Positions 50,255-62,515 are shown, numbered from the stretch's first letter. The stretch: 64,000 bases of DNA from Medicago truncatula (GCF_003473485.1 NC_053043.1:41578576-41642575), one strand, 5' to 3'. Notes: generated by a model not told the origin, from the letters alone. Made by a program: numbers and translations.

Positions 50255-51052
50255 CAGCGGCGAAGCTAGCATAAATTTTATGCAGGGGCCAAATTTAAAA
50301 AATAAAATAAAATATATTTAAAATCAACATATTAAATTTAAAGAAAAATTTAATTATAGTCTAATAAATTATAACTTTTTAAGTTTCGTTACTACAAAAA
50401 AAATTATTCAATCCTTGCCTAAACAATGAGTGTTTTTGGTCATTTAATCTTGATAAGAGCAAATTAAGGACTAAAATTAAATAAACTATTAGGAACTTAA
50501 CTTAAAAATCAAGAATGTTCTATAGACTAAAACTATATTTAACCCTAAACACAATAGTTTTTACTTACATGAAATGTAAATAAAAGCAATAACAAAGAAA
50601 ATAAAAATTGACAATAACTATTTAAAAAAGTTGGGCTCAACATGTTTTAAAAAGTTAATTTTCTTCAGAATTGATTGCATACTAAATAGACTAATAATGT
50701 CTTTTTCAATGTAAACAAATAAGTTATTTGCAAAAAAAAATAAAAAAATAACTCATTATATGTTTAATTTGTTTCACTATTGTTTTGACAATTTTTATTC
50801 TTCCAAAAGTTTTCTCCAAATTTGTTATTGAGACCGAAAGTGTTGAACTAATACAAATAAATCTATCAATATCCCGTAGTAATTTCTTAAATTTCTTATT
50901 TATGTTAATTTTTAACAAATAAATTTATTTGGGGTAGCTAAATATTTTTTATTTGGGGTAGCTAAATATAAAAACATACCAACATATTCAAGAACAATAT
51001 TTTTTTTGGGGTAGCCATGGCTACCTCATGCTAATGAAGGGAACCGCCCCTG
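50255..51052. mobile_element. hAT-type element, 798 bp, non-autonomous
   Basis: Ends CAGCGGCGAAGC and, complemented from the right, CAGGGGCGGTTCC. Eight-base flanks CTGCTTGG and TTGCTTGG differ at one position. The interior (GGGGTAGCTAAATA words) is AT-rich without a transposase. Confidence 0.75.
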
Positions 51053-51762
51053 TTGCTTGGGTTTCATTAAGTATTATGATATGATGATTAGTGAAGTTTA
51101 GACACATTTTTTTGACAGCATTCTTAGACATACTAAAAAAGGTTAAGGTCGGATTCTCATACTCACTGCTACTGTAGGGATATTGGAAGAGAAATTGGCT
51201 CTCAAGAATTTGACATCTCTAGAGTGATATTATAAGTTGTAACCACATGTAATTTCGTTATGCACGCACATATAATATCAACTATTGATTTGTTTATCAA
51301 TAATTCATATTACTCTTTTTTACTCAAGAAGGAGGAGCCTTGCCCAACTTTCAAATATTACTTACAAGTGTTTTGCCAATTGACCTGTTTACTCTTTTAC
51401 TCTTTCTGCAATTCTAAGTTTCTAACTCAGATAAAGCATTTGATTTCTTGAGTGTTTATAAATGAATTCAGCCTTAATTCAGCAAATCAACAAATCCTGT
51501 AGTTCCAAAATATTAATCTAGAAAACCTCAAAAAATATGGTTACCGAACAACTCTACTTTATTCATACAAATTTGAACTCTAGATGATATCAATTAGTAA
51601 TTAACTGTTTAACCATATTAAACAAAGCATAAATATTATAACGTTTAACCATATAAAGAAAGCCAAAATATTAATATTCAATCAACATGTGCCTTTAATA
51701 GTGTGATCAAGAGAAGAAAAGTAATAGTTTTTATTTGCAAAATAATGCTTACTAATATCTAG

Positions 51763-52507
51763 TTATATCTCCACGACAATTGTAAGATGCAAAGTGAATT
51801 GATGAGCAATAGAAGTTCCGACTCCACTAGCAAGATTAGAACCAAATAATTTCTCATTGAAATCAAACAATTCATGAACTTCGAGCACGAGCCTTTGTGC
51901 TAGTTGCTCAAGTGATTCAGAGGGAAAGTCTTGGTGGAACAAGATAGACCGAATCCATTCTTGATCCTCTTGAAAGAACCTTTTGCTGCTCACTTCTTGA
52001 TAATCATGGAATAAGGTGTTAAGGCGTGTAACTGAGTTAGAATCAACCGAATATGATAGAACATTGATGTGAAAGACTAGTCGATCAGCTGGCTTGAGCT
52101 TGGGGCGTTGCACCTCTAGATTGTAGTTCATGCTTTGAAGGTATTCATATTGCTCTTTGTATTGTGCAGACAATCCATAATAGTATTGTGCTGGTTCTAA
52201 ACAATGTGAATAAAACATAAGATAAGATACACGTATATATGCATGTATATGATGCATAAGATAAAATCATTTACAATTCATTACATCAAAATAATGGCTC
52301 TAGTGCCGTAAATACATATGCTTGATTCACATCAAGGGTTTAAATTACTTAAATTTTTTATACAAAATACTGAACTTAAAGTTTTAATTCTCACAGTAGA
52401 ATGCTCTTCTTGAAGTTCTAATTCTCATAAAGCATACCTGATGGTGCAGAGAATGAAGAAATCATAGCTATTTTTTTCTTCTCAAAACTGAACTTGCTTA
52501 TCTCCAT
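51763..52507 (-). CDS. Two-exon gene, unknown function, 167 aa
   Basis: Exon 1 is 52507-52438 and exon 2 is 52196-51763, joined in phase 1 with GT/AG borders. The protein starts MEISKFSFEKKKIAMISSFS, continues EPAQYYYGLSAQYKEQYEYL and KLKPADRLVFHINVLSYSVD, and ends HQFTLHLTIVVEI. It has no signal peptide, membrane segment or zinc motif that I can see. Alternating hydrophobic residues in LVFHINVL and FTLHLTIVVEI suggest a beta-rich fold. A strong TATA box precedes it. A dead copy lies 2.5 kb away. I have seen similar segments ahead of RING fingers in legume proteins, but no RING is present here and I assign no function. Confidence 0.65.
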
Positions 52508-52544
52508 TGATTCTGTATTGCACTTTTCTTCATGAGTTTGCATC

Positions 52545-52556
52545 CCTATTTATAGA
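52545..52556 (-). promoter_or_regulatory. TATA box of the two-exon gene
   Basis: On the minus strand CTATAAATAGGG lies about 40-45 bp before the start codon at 52507, a strong plant TATA match that implies a very short 5' UTR. Confidence 0.7.
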
Positions 52557-52559
52557 GGA

Positions 52560-53640
52560 TGAGAAGGTTGCTTTCTGGGATTGCTTTGTGCAAAGAAGAC
52601 AATCTTTTATTCAAAAAATAAATCATAAATATCATTCAAACAAATATCTAATTAAGTTGTTTCCGAATTTTTTTTTTTACTAAGAGTTTGTTTTTGTTTG
52701 AAGAAAACTCAATTCATAATTTAATAGGTAAGTGTTATGTTTAAATTATAACAGAACCATTATATTAATAATACAAACTACAAACCAAATCTCTAAATTT
52801 GGCATATTGGTCAGATAGTTTTAATTCAAAATTTCAAACAATATCCAATTGCTTATTAAAGTTATGTATTAGATTGAGAATTTAAAGACAAGTTTTTAAA
52901 TTTGATCTTAAAGTTTGGGTATCCTTTAATTAAAATGTGACTTAAAAACGTGACCTTCTACCTTAGAGCCTGTTGAACACGCCATGCTGAATCTTCAACA
53001 TTTACCAAGACTTATTATTACTATAAAGTAGTCTGCAACATTTCTTCAGGAAATGTTAATCAAATGGAAAACAATTGCCAACAATTGCTCCCTTAGCCTC
53101 TAATCATGTTGTACCCATACAAAAACCAAAAAACATTCTCTTCTGTTTCTTTTTAACACTTTTTTTTGTAACCATAAATTTACCAGACTTTGTAGATCAA
53201 ATTGTTTTTATTGAATTGTCGTTTTTAAAATTCAATATAACGGAACATGATTTAAATGTTTTCAGAATGATAGTCTCCTTTGTGTAAATGGCCATGTGTA
53301 TCCTGTTTGTGGCCATGATTTCCTCAGCAAGTAACAATCAAATTAATTATTTTCTAAATTTATTCAGAACAAATTGTCTTAAAATTAAAATATATCATAC
53401 TAGAGTAGAGTAATCATAAAAGACACAAATTTAATAGATGACAGAAAATTTTCATTGACAATAATCATAAAAGACACAAAATTAATGGACGACAGAAAAA
53501 TGAATCATGTCATGGAAACTAAATTCCTAATCATCCAACAACTAAATGAAAAGAAAAGAAAACAATAATGTCATTTGGAATCATTTCCTCGACACCAAAA
53601 CTAATCGCGAATGCCGAATAGGACTCTAGATATCCTCTTC
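52560..53640. other. Intergenic, no gene seen
   Basis: AT-rich; only short frames without recognisable content. The part left of 53650 should include the 3' UTR of the next minus-strand gene. Confidence 0.55.
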
Positions 53641-53649
53641 AGAAGGAGA

Positions 53650-55952
53650 CTATTTGTCCTGATCATTTGCAGCACCAGTTGTTGTTGTTGTGGGATTTAA
53701 GTTTCCATCGCCAGCAGCAGCAGCAGCAGCAGCAGAAGAAGAAGATTCTCCAGCTGATTTCTCTTTCTCCAGTTCTGCAATAATCTAATTAACCAATACA
53801 TAAAGATTGTTAATTCAAAGATATGTGTGAAACTTTCTCTAACACACTCTTTAACACTCTATTTACTACTGAAGTAAAATTTATGCAAGTTCTACCATTT
53901 TGAAAAACATTAAAGACATTAAAGATTGTTAACATGTTTTTCTTACTTCAATAGGGCCGTTCGCAATGAGGGAGTTCACACCAGTAATTTCAAAAGTGTT
54001 TCCCTTATCATCGGTCAATAAAACGGAACATGTTGCCTTATTTTGACATTGATGACCATCTTCATCAGCGAGACATTGTAGAGATAAAGAAGTTATCTCA
54101 AATACTCCCTGCATGCCGGACATTGAAACAAACACAATAAATAAATAAATAAATAATACTATACAAGAGAAAAATAACTTTACATATTATTAGATTCAAA
54201 GTTTAATTTAATGAGATTTGCAGCTTGACTTTACCGTGTGTGCGTGAGAACCATCTTGATCATGAAAGAGAACGTCTGATACATAACCAGACACAGAATC
54301 TATACTAACAAGGCGATGATGATGAAATGCCTCAGATAGTCGGTATAGAGCATCCACCACATCCTACAAAATCATTTATTATTTTCAAAAGCATATAATA
54401 TTTAGTGAATGAAATAAAAAATTGCATATAAAAATTAGTGTTATGCACCTCTCCCTGACTCAAATTAGTGGTGTACAGATCATTATTATCATTAGCAGAA
54501 AATCTCCGATCTGGATACCAAAAGAAAAAAGAAAATCTCCGATCTTTTGATTGAGAGAGGGACAGCTCATGTAGTGAGACTCCGTTAGATGTATATATGT
54601 GCTGATAACTGCAATACATTAACTCAATGTTAAACAAGGAAATGAAGGTGAATTTTACAAAACAGCACATATAAATTCATGAAAAGAAAATCAACGAGAC
54701 CTAGCAAATGGGAAATGGAAAGAGAGAAAATAACAAAATAATCAATCTCTAAAAATTAGATTATAAACCACTTTCCTGCGATAAATGCAATTTAAAGGCA
54801 ACACACACATAAAGAATCCACAATTAGTGGTTGTATTCCCCTTTCCCAATTCTGAATAAAATGTTGCTTTTCACTAATTGATGACACATGTCATTCTCAT
54901 TTCTCAACTTGTAAAATGATGTATATTGATTTTAAATGTTTCCCATTTCAATTATAATTTTTAATATTTTTTTCTCTATAACAATAACAATATATTTGAC
55001 AGGCCCTCGGCTGATGAAGTGGGCTTGAACAATCAAAAGAGAAATAATATGAAGCCAAGAAAAGTACAGAGAGAGAAGGGAAACAGTAATGACTAATGAG
55101 TGAGTAGAAATTCTGTTATAGGCGGAGATCATTTGTTTCTGGTTTGCAACAATATTTATGAAGTTACATTTGCCTGAATTAAAAAATATCAATACAATGC
55201 ACAAAATACTTGCTAGAAAAAGATAAAACTGGGAATATGATAAGCAATCAAATGCAAAGCTAGTTAGACAAGGCATATGCACCCTACAGATCCGATAAAA
55301 GAATTTAAATAAGAACTCACGGCTTGCGTCGAGATGACCATCCAGCGTGAGCTTCAAACTTAGAAGCACTAACCACTTCATTGCAACAGTTACAAAAAAT
55401 TCCATATCCCTTCTTGTAACCTTCCAATAGTTTCTGAGCGCACCACAAAAGCACAATCAGAAAAGATTAAAGTCATTAAAAAAGGTAAAGCAAAACCCAT
55501 CTTTAACCGAAGCTACCTTTCCGTGAGAATAGTAAGCAACTTCAGCTCCATCTAGTAACAAGTCTTCTTCAAATACCAACTTATGCAACCGTAGATCCCT
55601 ATCAAAATAGGATCAAGAAAAAGAGAAAAATTTAAATTCCTGATAACACTAGAACACCGTGTGTTAATGCATATAATATACATCTAAATCAGTAAATTCT
55701 ATTTTTTTTTTTCAAATGTGTTAAGTGCTTAAGAATCATACTTACTTTCTAGTTATTTTTCCCCGACTCTTGCCGCGAGATGCACTCTGCTTCATGCCAT
55801 TATTCAATGCCTTTGGAATCATATTTGTGGCTGATGTCTCTCGAACCATATTTGTGTTTGATGACTTTGGAACCACCATCTCAGTGTTCGATGACTTCTG
55901 AACCACCGTCTCAGTATTTAATGACTCTGGAAGTACTACCGTTTCTAGTGAT
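53650..55952 (-). CDS. TDBD (IDM1-like) domain gene, seven exons, 5' end not found
   Basis: Exons, high to low: 55952-55746, 55598-55517, 55433-55321, 54608-54449, 54363-54235, 54108-53947 and 53784-53650, all joining in frame with GT/AG borders and ending in TAG. The order is Ser/Thr-rich linker; KITRK/DLRLHKLVFEED; YKKGYGIFCNCC and FEAHAGWSSRRKP; YQHIYTSNGVSLHELS. This is the Tify-binding (TDBD) domain of IDM1/ROS4-type nuclear PHD proteins, which act in histone acetylation and DNA demethylation. Where those proteins run on into a PHD finger (DLC..C...), this one reads DLYTTNLSQGE and joins three exons I do not recognise (DVVDALYRLSEAF, then GVFEITSLSLQCLADEDG, then an Ala-rich tail). Exon 4 also holds a small insertion between two DRRFS repeats. 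The first exon starts mid-codon, so upstream exons are missing or displaced. Confidence 0.7.
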
Positions 55953-56019
55953 CTGAAATAGTAGGATCACTCGTCATATATGTTATGATTCCAGTGAACT
56001 TTGATAGATCACACAGCTG

Positions 56020-56500
56020 TTAACCATTTAAAAGTCCTTTTAAGTGTTTTTTTTTGGTATCTAATTCATTTTAGTTATGACTATACCATTTGAAACCTGC
56101 CAACTTATCAATAACTGTTATCACTTTTGAGTTTTAAGGTAAAACAACATTATAAATTTTGGGGATTATTTTGAAAATAGTAATGGATCATATATTTTGG
56201 AATTTATGTAACTAACTTGTCATGTCAGTAACTATACCATAAATATACCATAACAGAAAACTACCAACTAATCAATAGCTGTTAACCATTTAAAAATCCT
56301 TTAAAGTTCTTTTTTGGTATCTAATTCTTTTTAGTTATGACTATACCATTTGAAACCTGCCAACTTATAAATAACTGTTATCACTTTTGAGTTTTAAGGT
56401 AAAACAGCATTATAAATTTTGGGGATTATTTTGAAAATTGTAATGGATCATATATTTTGGAATTTGTGTAACTAACTTGTCATGTCAGTAACTATCTAAT
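56020..56500. repeat. Tandem duplication of about 220-bp unit
   Basis: GTTAACCATTTAAAAGTCC...TAACTTGTCATGTCAGTAAC at 56020-56238 is repeated at about 56280-56495, with a 40-bp spacer. The copy at the right edge of the window (63498-63710) has a single unit, so this duplication came after the segmental duplication, or was lost there. Confidence 0.8.
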
Positions 56501-57028
56501 TCATGACAGCTATACTACAGTGTACTCTATTAAGAAGCAAGTTACAAATTACAACTCATTAATAACTGTTAACAACTGAAAAGTTCTGTCCTTTTTCGTA
56601 AATTTCTAAACATGGTAAGAGACCCTTGCATTGCAGGTCAATCACTGAATTATTTATGCAGCACAAGATCTATTTTTCATGGGACAATTAGGTAGTTGCC
56701 ATTGTTGTGATCAAACATATAGTATTAAATAGCGGATCATGAAAGTATTGCGCAATAACAACACTATTGCCTCTATTTGACATCATTTTTGTCAACTACG
56801 CAATAGTGTTGAATCGCCTCTATAACCGTTATTTGACAGCATTTTGTACTAAAGAGCATATTGTGGAACAATTGTGGTTTGTCTTAATTATTTATTATAC
56901 TCACTTCCTATTTTCCTAATTTGAAATCCGAAAAACCTAGGAATGTTGTACTAAAACGCAAAGTTACAATCCTATAGAGGCAGATTTAAGGACTACTTTT
57001 ATATTGAGTAAAAAAGAAGACTACTTTG

Positions 57029-57149
57029 TTTTTTTCTTGTAAGTAGTCTAGTGAAAGGAAATTTCCTCCAATAAGTAGAAAATCTAGGGTTCGAACTCTT
57101 ACCCTACATATTGCAATGTACTTGGCAATTGAGCTATGCTTACGGGACA
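57029..57149 (-). mobile_element. tRNA-derived SINE
   Basis: On the minus strand: GTCCCGTAAGCATAGCTCAA (A box), then AAGAGTTCGAACCCTAGA (B box) and an A-rich tail. Short flanks GACTACTTT and AACTACTTT may be the target duplication. Confidence 0.7.
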
Positions 57150-57242
57150 ACTACTTTACCTTAATATGTGTTATGTGAGTTAAGTGATGAATAGAAGATA
57201 AAACGCAAGCTGAAAATGGAAACCATTTTTAACATTTCCATT

Positions 57243-57453
57243 CACTACTGGAAACTCTCGATTATCCTGCGGATATCGTTAAACATTCCGCAGGAAACCC
57301 TGGGGATTTTGCCAAGGATTGAGGTTCCCAGGTAAACACAATACCTGGAACATATCCGCAGGTACTTCCGCAGCAAACGACATAGAAAAATCCGCAGGAA
57401 AACCCCCACCTAATATTTTAGTTTAATATAGCCAATTGGCATATAAAAAATTC

Positions 57454-57492
<39 letters not shown>

Positions 57493-58031
57493 CAAATTCA
57501 AGAAGCAAAAACGAGAACCTTGTCAGTTATTTACACATTAGATTATCATATGTCAGCCACACCCACTTGGAAATAAAATACCTTGATCTAAAAGATAGCA
57601 TCATACCTCCAATGCACAACGAAGGTTCAGGTAGTATGAGTTTATATATATGTCACCAAAACATTTCAAGTTTCATATACAAACACAACTAGAAACTCTC
57701 GAATTTCCTACGGATTTACCTGCGGTTTTAGGTAAATATACCGCAGGAAACGTGTTTCCTACGGAGTTTACCAAGGATTTAGGTTCCCAGGTAATATCTG
57801 CGTGGGTAATTGTTTCCGTAAATTAAAAATGGAATCTAAACCCTCCCCTCCCCTCCCCTCCTAAAACCTTCATCCAAACACACCTTTAGGATTTTAGGAT
57901 CCGCAGGAAAGTTATATCCGCAGGAAATGTTCAAATATTCGCAGGAAACATTCGTTCAGTGTTGGAGGAGTATTCATTCTCCTACCTCACTTTGCTGCGA
58001 ACAAATCGCAGGAAACTCCGCAGGAAATTGA
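57243..58031. mobile_element. CACTA-like ends with TCCGCAGGAAA motif array
   Basis: CACTACTGGAAACTCTCG at 57243 and CACAACTAGAAACTCTCG at 57684 are in the same orientation, each followed by copies of (T/A)CCGCAGGAAA. At least eight such words occur through 58031, several near GTTCCCAGGTAA. Clustered short subterminal motifs behind a CACTA start are typical of CACTA transposons. No opposite end or transposase is visible, so these are probably truncated, nested copies. A (TA)n tract is at about 57461-57490. Confidence 0.55.
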
Positions 58032-58302
58032 TTTATTTTTTATAAAAAATTAAAGCATTTCAATGCATTCCAAAACAATAAAAATTAAAACTATAACAAG
58101 TTTCTATCCATTTCAGAAATTAGAACAAATTCGAACATCAAAATAAAATTAAACGAAACACACGTCTCTTTATAATAATTCATAAAGGACAATAATATAA
58201 TTCCTGTTTCTAAACATCTTTCTATGATAGATTTGCAGAGTCCTATTTATTGGGTCATTAGTGTCTTGCCTAACAGTGGACACCAGCTGAAGGAGGATCA
58301 TA

Positions 58303-58990
58303 CTAAAGATTTTTTCGCCCTAACTTCCCAGTTAACTGATCAGCAGCAGCCATAGCACGAGATGCTGGACCAATGGAACCTTCATACCTGTGAAATTAAA
58401 GATAAGTATACAGTGAAAAGTGAGAGGAAACTAGAGAGTGAAGTGCATTTGAAGTTCATGATAAACATGCTGAATTAGAATTATATACTTACAGAGCCAC
58501 GAAGATATGTGCTGCTGTTTGCATAACAATTGCACCTTGCACTAAACCAGTTCTCATGAATTGTTGTGACCAAGTCTGCCATCCAAATTTACATCAGTAA
58601 TGTAAGAGAAATTTATGTAAGAGAAGAGAAATGCGATGCACCACAGCAGGGGAAAGAGTTACACAAATGGACAAAAAGTGTGGCGAGTCTAATGACATGC
58701 ATATAACAACATGCATCTACCTATCCATCTGAAAGCCAGAACATTATAGACCTTCAAACTCGATGCTAATATATGTTTTGAACACTTTATTTAAGGGAAT
58801 AATCCAACACTAAATGCAAGTACTCAAACACCAATGCTTCTGAAAGAGATCAAGATAAATATTTACAGATAGCAAGCTATGACAACTTACTTTAGCTCTC
58901 ATGAAGAGAGCATCATAGAAGTCTCGTTCAAATTCTGACTGTTCTCACTCAAACATTTGAATATCAATTGGTGGCAGGACAAGTATAGGC
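58303..58990 (-). pseudogene. Chimeric fragment: RAD5-like exon plus unknown exons
   Basis: Exons 58990-58891, 58575-58493 and 58387-58303. The first reads PILVLPPIDIQMFE, a TGA, then EQSEFERDFYDALFMRAK, which matches the SNF2 region of plant RAD5-type helicases. In those the next residues are VKFDQFV..., but here the following in-frame exons read TWSQQFMRTGLVQGAIVMQT and YEGSIGPASRAMAAADQLTG, ending in TAG. I do not recognise the latter. After the TGA the three exons splice in frame. Relative to the SERRATE fragment upstream the RAD5 frame is shifted. Best read as shuffled exon pieces, with transcription possible but function unlikely. Confidence 0.6.
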
Positions 58991-59361
58991 CTACAAAAAG
59001 AGAGAATAATTGATAAGTATCATTATCATTACAAATAAATAAATTCCAACTCAATCAATTGAATATGAGTAGGTGGCAGGACAAATATAGGCTTGCAAAA
59101 ATAGTGTAATTGGATATATATCATTATAAGTAAATTCACACATGCATATTTAAAATAGTGTTACATTTCCAACACCTCACACCACATGCATCCAAAGCCA
59201 AAAACTAAACATTCCAAAATTCTAATTACAAATTACAATCAAATTAACTAAAAAAATCATCAACACCAGATCGAACTCAAATTAACACAAATTAACAAAA
59301 AAATTAACAACAATCATAAAGAGTTTTATCAAATCATGTTTCAATGGATATAGTGGTCTAC

Positions 59362-60041
59362 CTGAGGTTGCTGCATGACAGGCTTTCCACCAGGAGCATC
59401 TGGATCACTACAACAGTACTAAGGCCACTATTAGTGATATTTTCACCAATACTCGCAATACTGACCACAAAATATAGAAACTCTTGGTTATTACTTACTT
59501 TATGTAATTTTGAGTATAGAGATCCTCACGCAATTTCGAAGTTTGTTCAAGAGCAAGCTCAAGGTGCTTTAGCTTCAGATGTTTGTACACAACTTCAGCA
59601 GCATGAAAAAGCTTTGTGCAGCCCTTAGCTCCACAAACATACTTCCATCCGTACTTTTCGTCCCTAATTTTTCTAACAGATGGATCCAACACTTCAATTG
59701 CTGCAGCATCTATGTTCTCCTTAGCAGCCATTACTTCCAATGGATCCTGACCATTCTACCTTCCCTGCCAAAATAAGTCAAGTTTCTTCTCCCATTCAGA
59801 CCCTGATTTACCTGTTTCTTCATGCCCTGTTCTTTCTGGCCTCACATGCCTAAACCCCTTAGCCTCATTTGTCTCAATCATGCCATAATAATCTACGCCA
59901 TGAATCCGCCACAGATATGTAATCAGCGTGTCCAAAAGCTCAACACCTTCTAAACCCTTAAAATATGTTAGGCCTCGTATAATGACTGTGGGACCCACAG
60001 ATCCATTATGAGACTTGTCATCAGTTTTGTTGTGATCACTG
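59362..60041 (-). pseudogene. SERRATE-like fragment with in-frame stop
   Basis: Two exons, about 60041-59499 and 59407-59362, with a correct junction that splits an Asn codon. The reading is SDHNKTDDKSHNGSVGPTVI, then LDTLITYLWRIHGVDYYGMI and WEKKLDLFWQGR, a TAG, then NGQDPLEVMAAKENIDAAAI, KYGWKYVCGAKGCTKLFHAA (zinc finger) and PDAPGGKPVMQQPQ. This is the central part of SERRATE/ARS2, the zinc-finger partner of DCL1 in microRNA processing. The TAG at 59758-59756 replaces a Leu codon. The N-terminal part and the remaining C-terminal exons are absent. Intron retention shows a DNA-level copy and not a retrocopy. Confidence 0.85.
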
Positions 60042-60049
60042 CTGCATAA

Positions 60050-61390
60050 AATAAAAAAAAATAAAAAATTAATTAAAGGGAAAAATGAAGGGAAATTGGG
60101 AGGGATTTTTACTAAAAAATGAAATAAAAGTGGGAAAATAAAATTGTGAAAATAAAAGAGGGAGACTAAAAGGTTAAGTTTGCATCTCTACATAAGGCTT
60201 GTGTTTTGTATCTCAAATACACCTTATTACGGAGACCTACCGCCTTCCTTTTCCTCCTTCCCTACCTAAACTATAAAGTCTCAATTCAGCAGTCAATAAG
60301 ATTTTGGTATATGTTGGTGAAGATAAATGAGTTTTTAAGTTTTAACATGCATCTCTAGATAAAGGTAGTCCATAAAAAACCAGAACACTAGGTACATAGA
60401 GCTACGAAGACTAACCTTATTTGGTCTAATTTCATGTCTTTCACATATTTTACTGTCGTAGGAAAAACTAGGAAGCTACTGCTGTTTAGCAACAACTGCA
60501 CCAAAAGAAACTACCAGAAGTGAGTTGCCAAACAAGGCTCATGCACCCATCAGAATCAATCATCTAACCAAAATCTGTTTGACATTAGTTGTTATTAGTA
60601 ATTTTATATAGTTTAATAATATGAAATGTGTCATTATCTTAAATCAAATCAGTTAAAACCATTCACAAATAATGAACTTATAGCTAAATCATTCACAATA
60701 ATGCCAACAGCTGCAACATACTCCATGTAGTACCAAATGAGTTAAATCTTGCTAAGAGTAAAACAAATGAAAATCTTGCTAAGAGTCATATGGTTAGAAT
60801 CTTGAGTTAGAATTCAACATTGGACATACAACATCGTTAAATATGTTTCTCTTTAGTCGTATTCTTTGGATAGTAGGAGCCTTTTTCATTGGCATTCTTG
60901 ATTTTTCTTAATTCATGCATTTTTCTTAATTTGCGGTTTTAAATTTGTTTCTCTTTTGTCGTATTTTGGATAGCAGGTTTGTAATTGGTGTTACTAACTT
61001 TCCTTAATTCGTGATTTTCTTAACTTAAAGATTTAAATGTGTTTCTCTTTAGCTATCTTGTATTTTTTACTCACTGTTCCAAGAGATAAAGATTGTTAAT
61101 TCACTGTTCCTCACTTTAAAATATGTTTTCAAAAGTCTCTACATGCAACCACATCCAAATTTCTAGACAGCTCAAATACATGAACACTAAAACACAGAAT
61201 TTTCAACATGAAATCGAAGAAATAAACCCTAAAACACAATTTCCAATGTGAAATCAAATAAAATAAAACATAATTTCCTACACCAAATCAAATAAATAAA
61301 TCATAAATACTCAAATTTCAACATGAAATCAAATAAATGAACCCATCGAATTTCAACACAATTTTATCAACATTAAATGATATAAAAATA
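60050..61390. other. No gene seen; imperfect internal repeats
   Basis: AT-rich. Positions about 60840-61060 contain three imperfect copies of a unit with TGTTTCTCTTTAGTCGTATT and CTTAATTC words. Further right, phrases such as CAACATGAAATCAAATAAAT recur. Confidence 0.5.
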
Positions 61391-61395
61391 GAAAC

Positions 61396-61482
61396 CTTGA
61401 CATAAGCATTATTATCCAGATTATATATAACCCCATCAACTTTCGCTTCACGGTAATGAAACTACGCCTTCAAACTTTCATC
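61396..61482 (-). pseudogene. BAH-domain fragment, chromomethylase-like
   Basis: Minus strand: ESLKA, a TAG, then FHYREAKVDGVIYNLDNNAY and VK before a GT donor at 61395. The phrase resembles the BAH domain of plant chromomethylases (CMT), where the stop position is usually Trp or another residue. Only one partial exon is visible. A different BAH protein is possible. Confidence 0.45.
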
Positions 61483-61924
61483 ACTACAAAACTCAAACGT
61501 ATATCAGCGAGCTTCAAAACTTGAAAGAGCAAAGCAGAATTAATTGTCACTGTTTTAGAGTGTATGGAAGAGTGGGAACCTTAAATTGTGACAGCAAGTG
61601 ACGGATTCGAGTAACATCATAGTGGAGTGAGCAAAGCATTTACCAGAAAATTGGAGGAAAGGGAATCAAAAAGAGCAAGCTCCTGTTCTGTTACGTGCAT
61701 GTACACCAGCTGTTGCACAGTCCCATTTGGATCAGATCAGACTTCACCCAGAAGGCCAGTCGATACAAATGGTCCATGCATAAATGATCACTATTTACAC
61801 TAATCAACATCAATAATACTACAGTTTTGCATCTAACAATCAAATTTATTTCCTGTACCCTAAATTGCTATATACACAAGGATGAAAAACAGAATTTATA
61901 AAACCATTATAAATTGAAGTAACT

Positions 61925-62515
61925 TTTGAAATTGGAAATCAAGGCCTACAAATGTTTCCTATGGTCACAGAAGATTTGACGCCATTGCCAAATTTGGAAA
62001 GAATTTCTAGTTCAACTTTACCCTCCAATTCCCTCCTCTTCAATCTCTCTACTCTCAAAGACAAGCTCAATCAAGTGCAAAATCTTGTTGGTGTCATTCT
62101 CTCCCCAAATCAACAAGACTCATCAACTTCCATGGCATTATCCACAACGAACTCCACAATACAAGAAATCATTGTAACTTCCACATCAATGATGTTCACT
62201 TGCCAACAGATTGCTCTTAGTTTCCCTCAAGGTACTACTTCTATTAAATGTACAAACCAAGAATTTCAAAAGCAACAATCTAATATTCAATCAAATTTTG
62301 GCAACAATGACACAATCATTGATCTTAGAGGTCAAAGCATATTTTCTAATAACGAGTCAGAACCATTGGATTGGTTTGGTGAAAGCTATAATAGTAACAT
62401 TAATTATAGGCTCAAGGATGATATTGATGATCAAAGGGTTGATCATGAAATTAGTGAAACCAATAATAGTATAAGAGAGTCTAATGAAGATATTTCAACG
62501 AAGAATAATTCTGAT
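61925..62515 (+). pseudogene. 5' half copy of the STOP1-like gene
   Basis: Nearly identical to 45823-46417 of the STOP1-like gene, covering the N-terminal half (FEIENQGLQ-like start, [39 protein letters not shown]). The initiator region and all zinc fingers are missing. It breaks off at CTGAT (62511-62515), where the duplicated TDBD segment begins. The frame stays open to TAA at 62540, ending NNSDNCNTLTHF, so a 196-aa product without DNA-binding domain is formally possible from an internal Met at 61952. Confidence 0.85.

Noticed and set aside
54932-55456. 174-codon minus-strand frame (membrane-like)
   Set aside because: Wrong frame over a TDBD exon and its introns; the spliced frame with the conserved GIFCNCC motif is correct.
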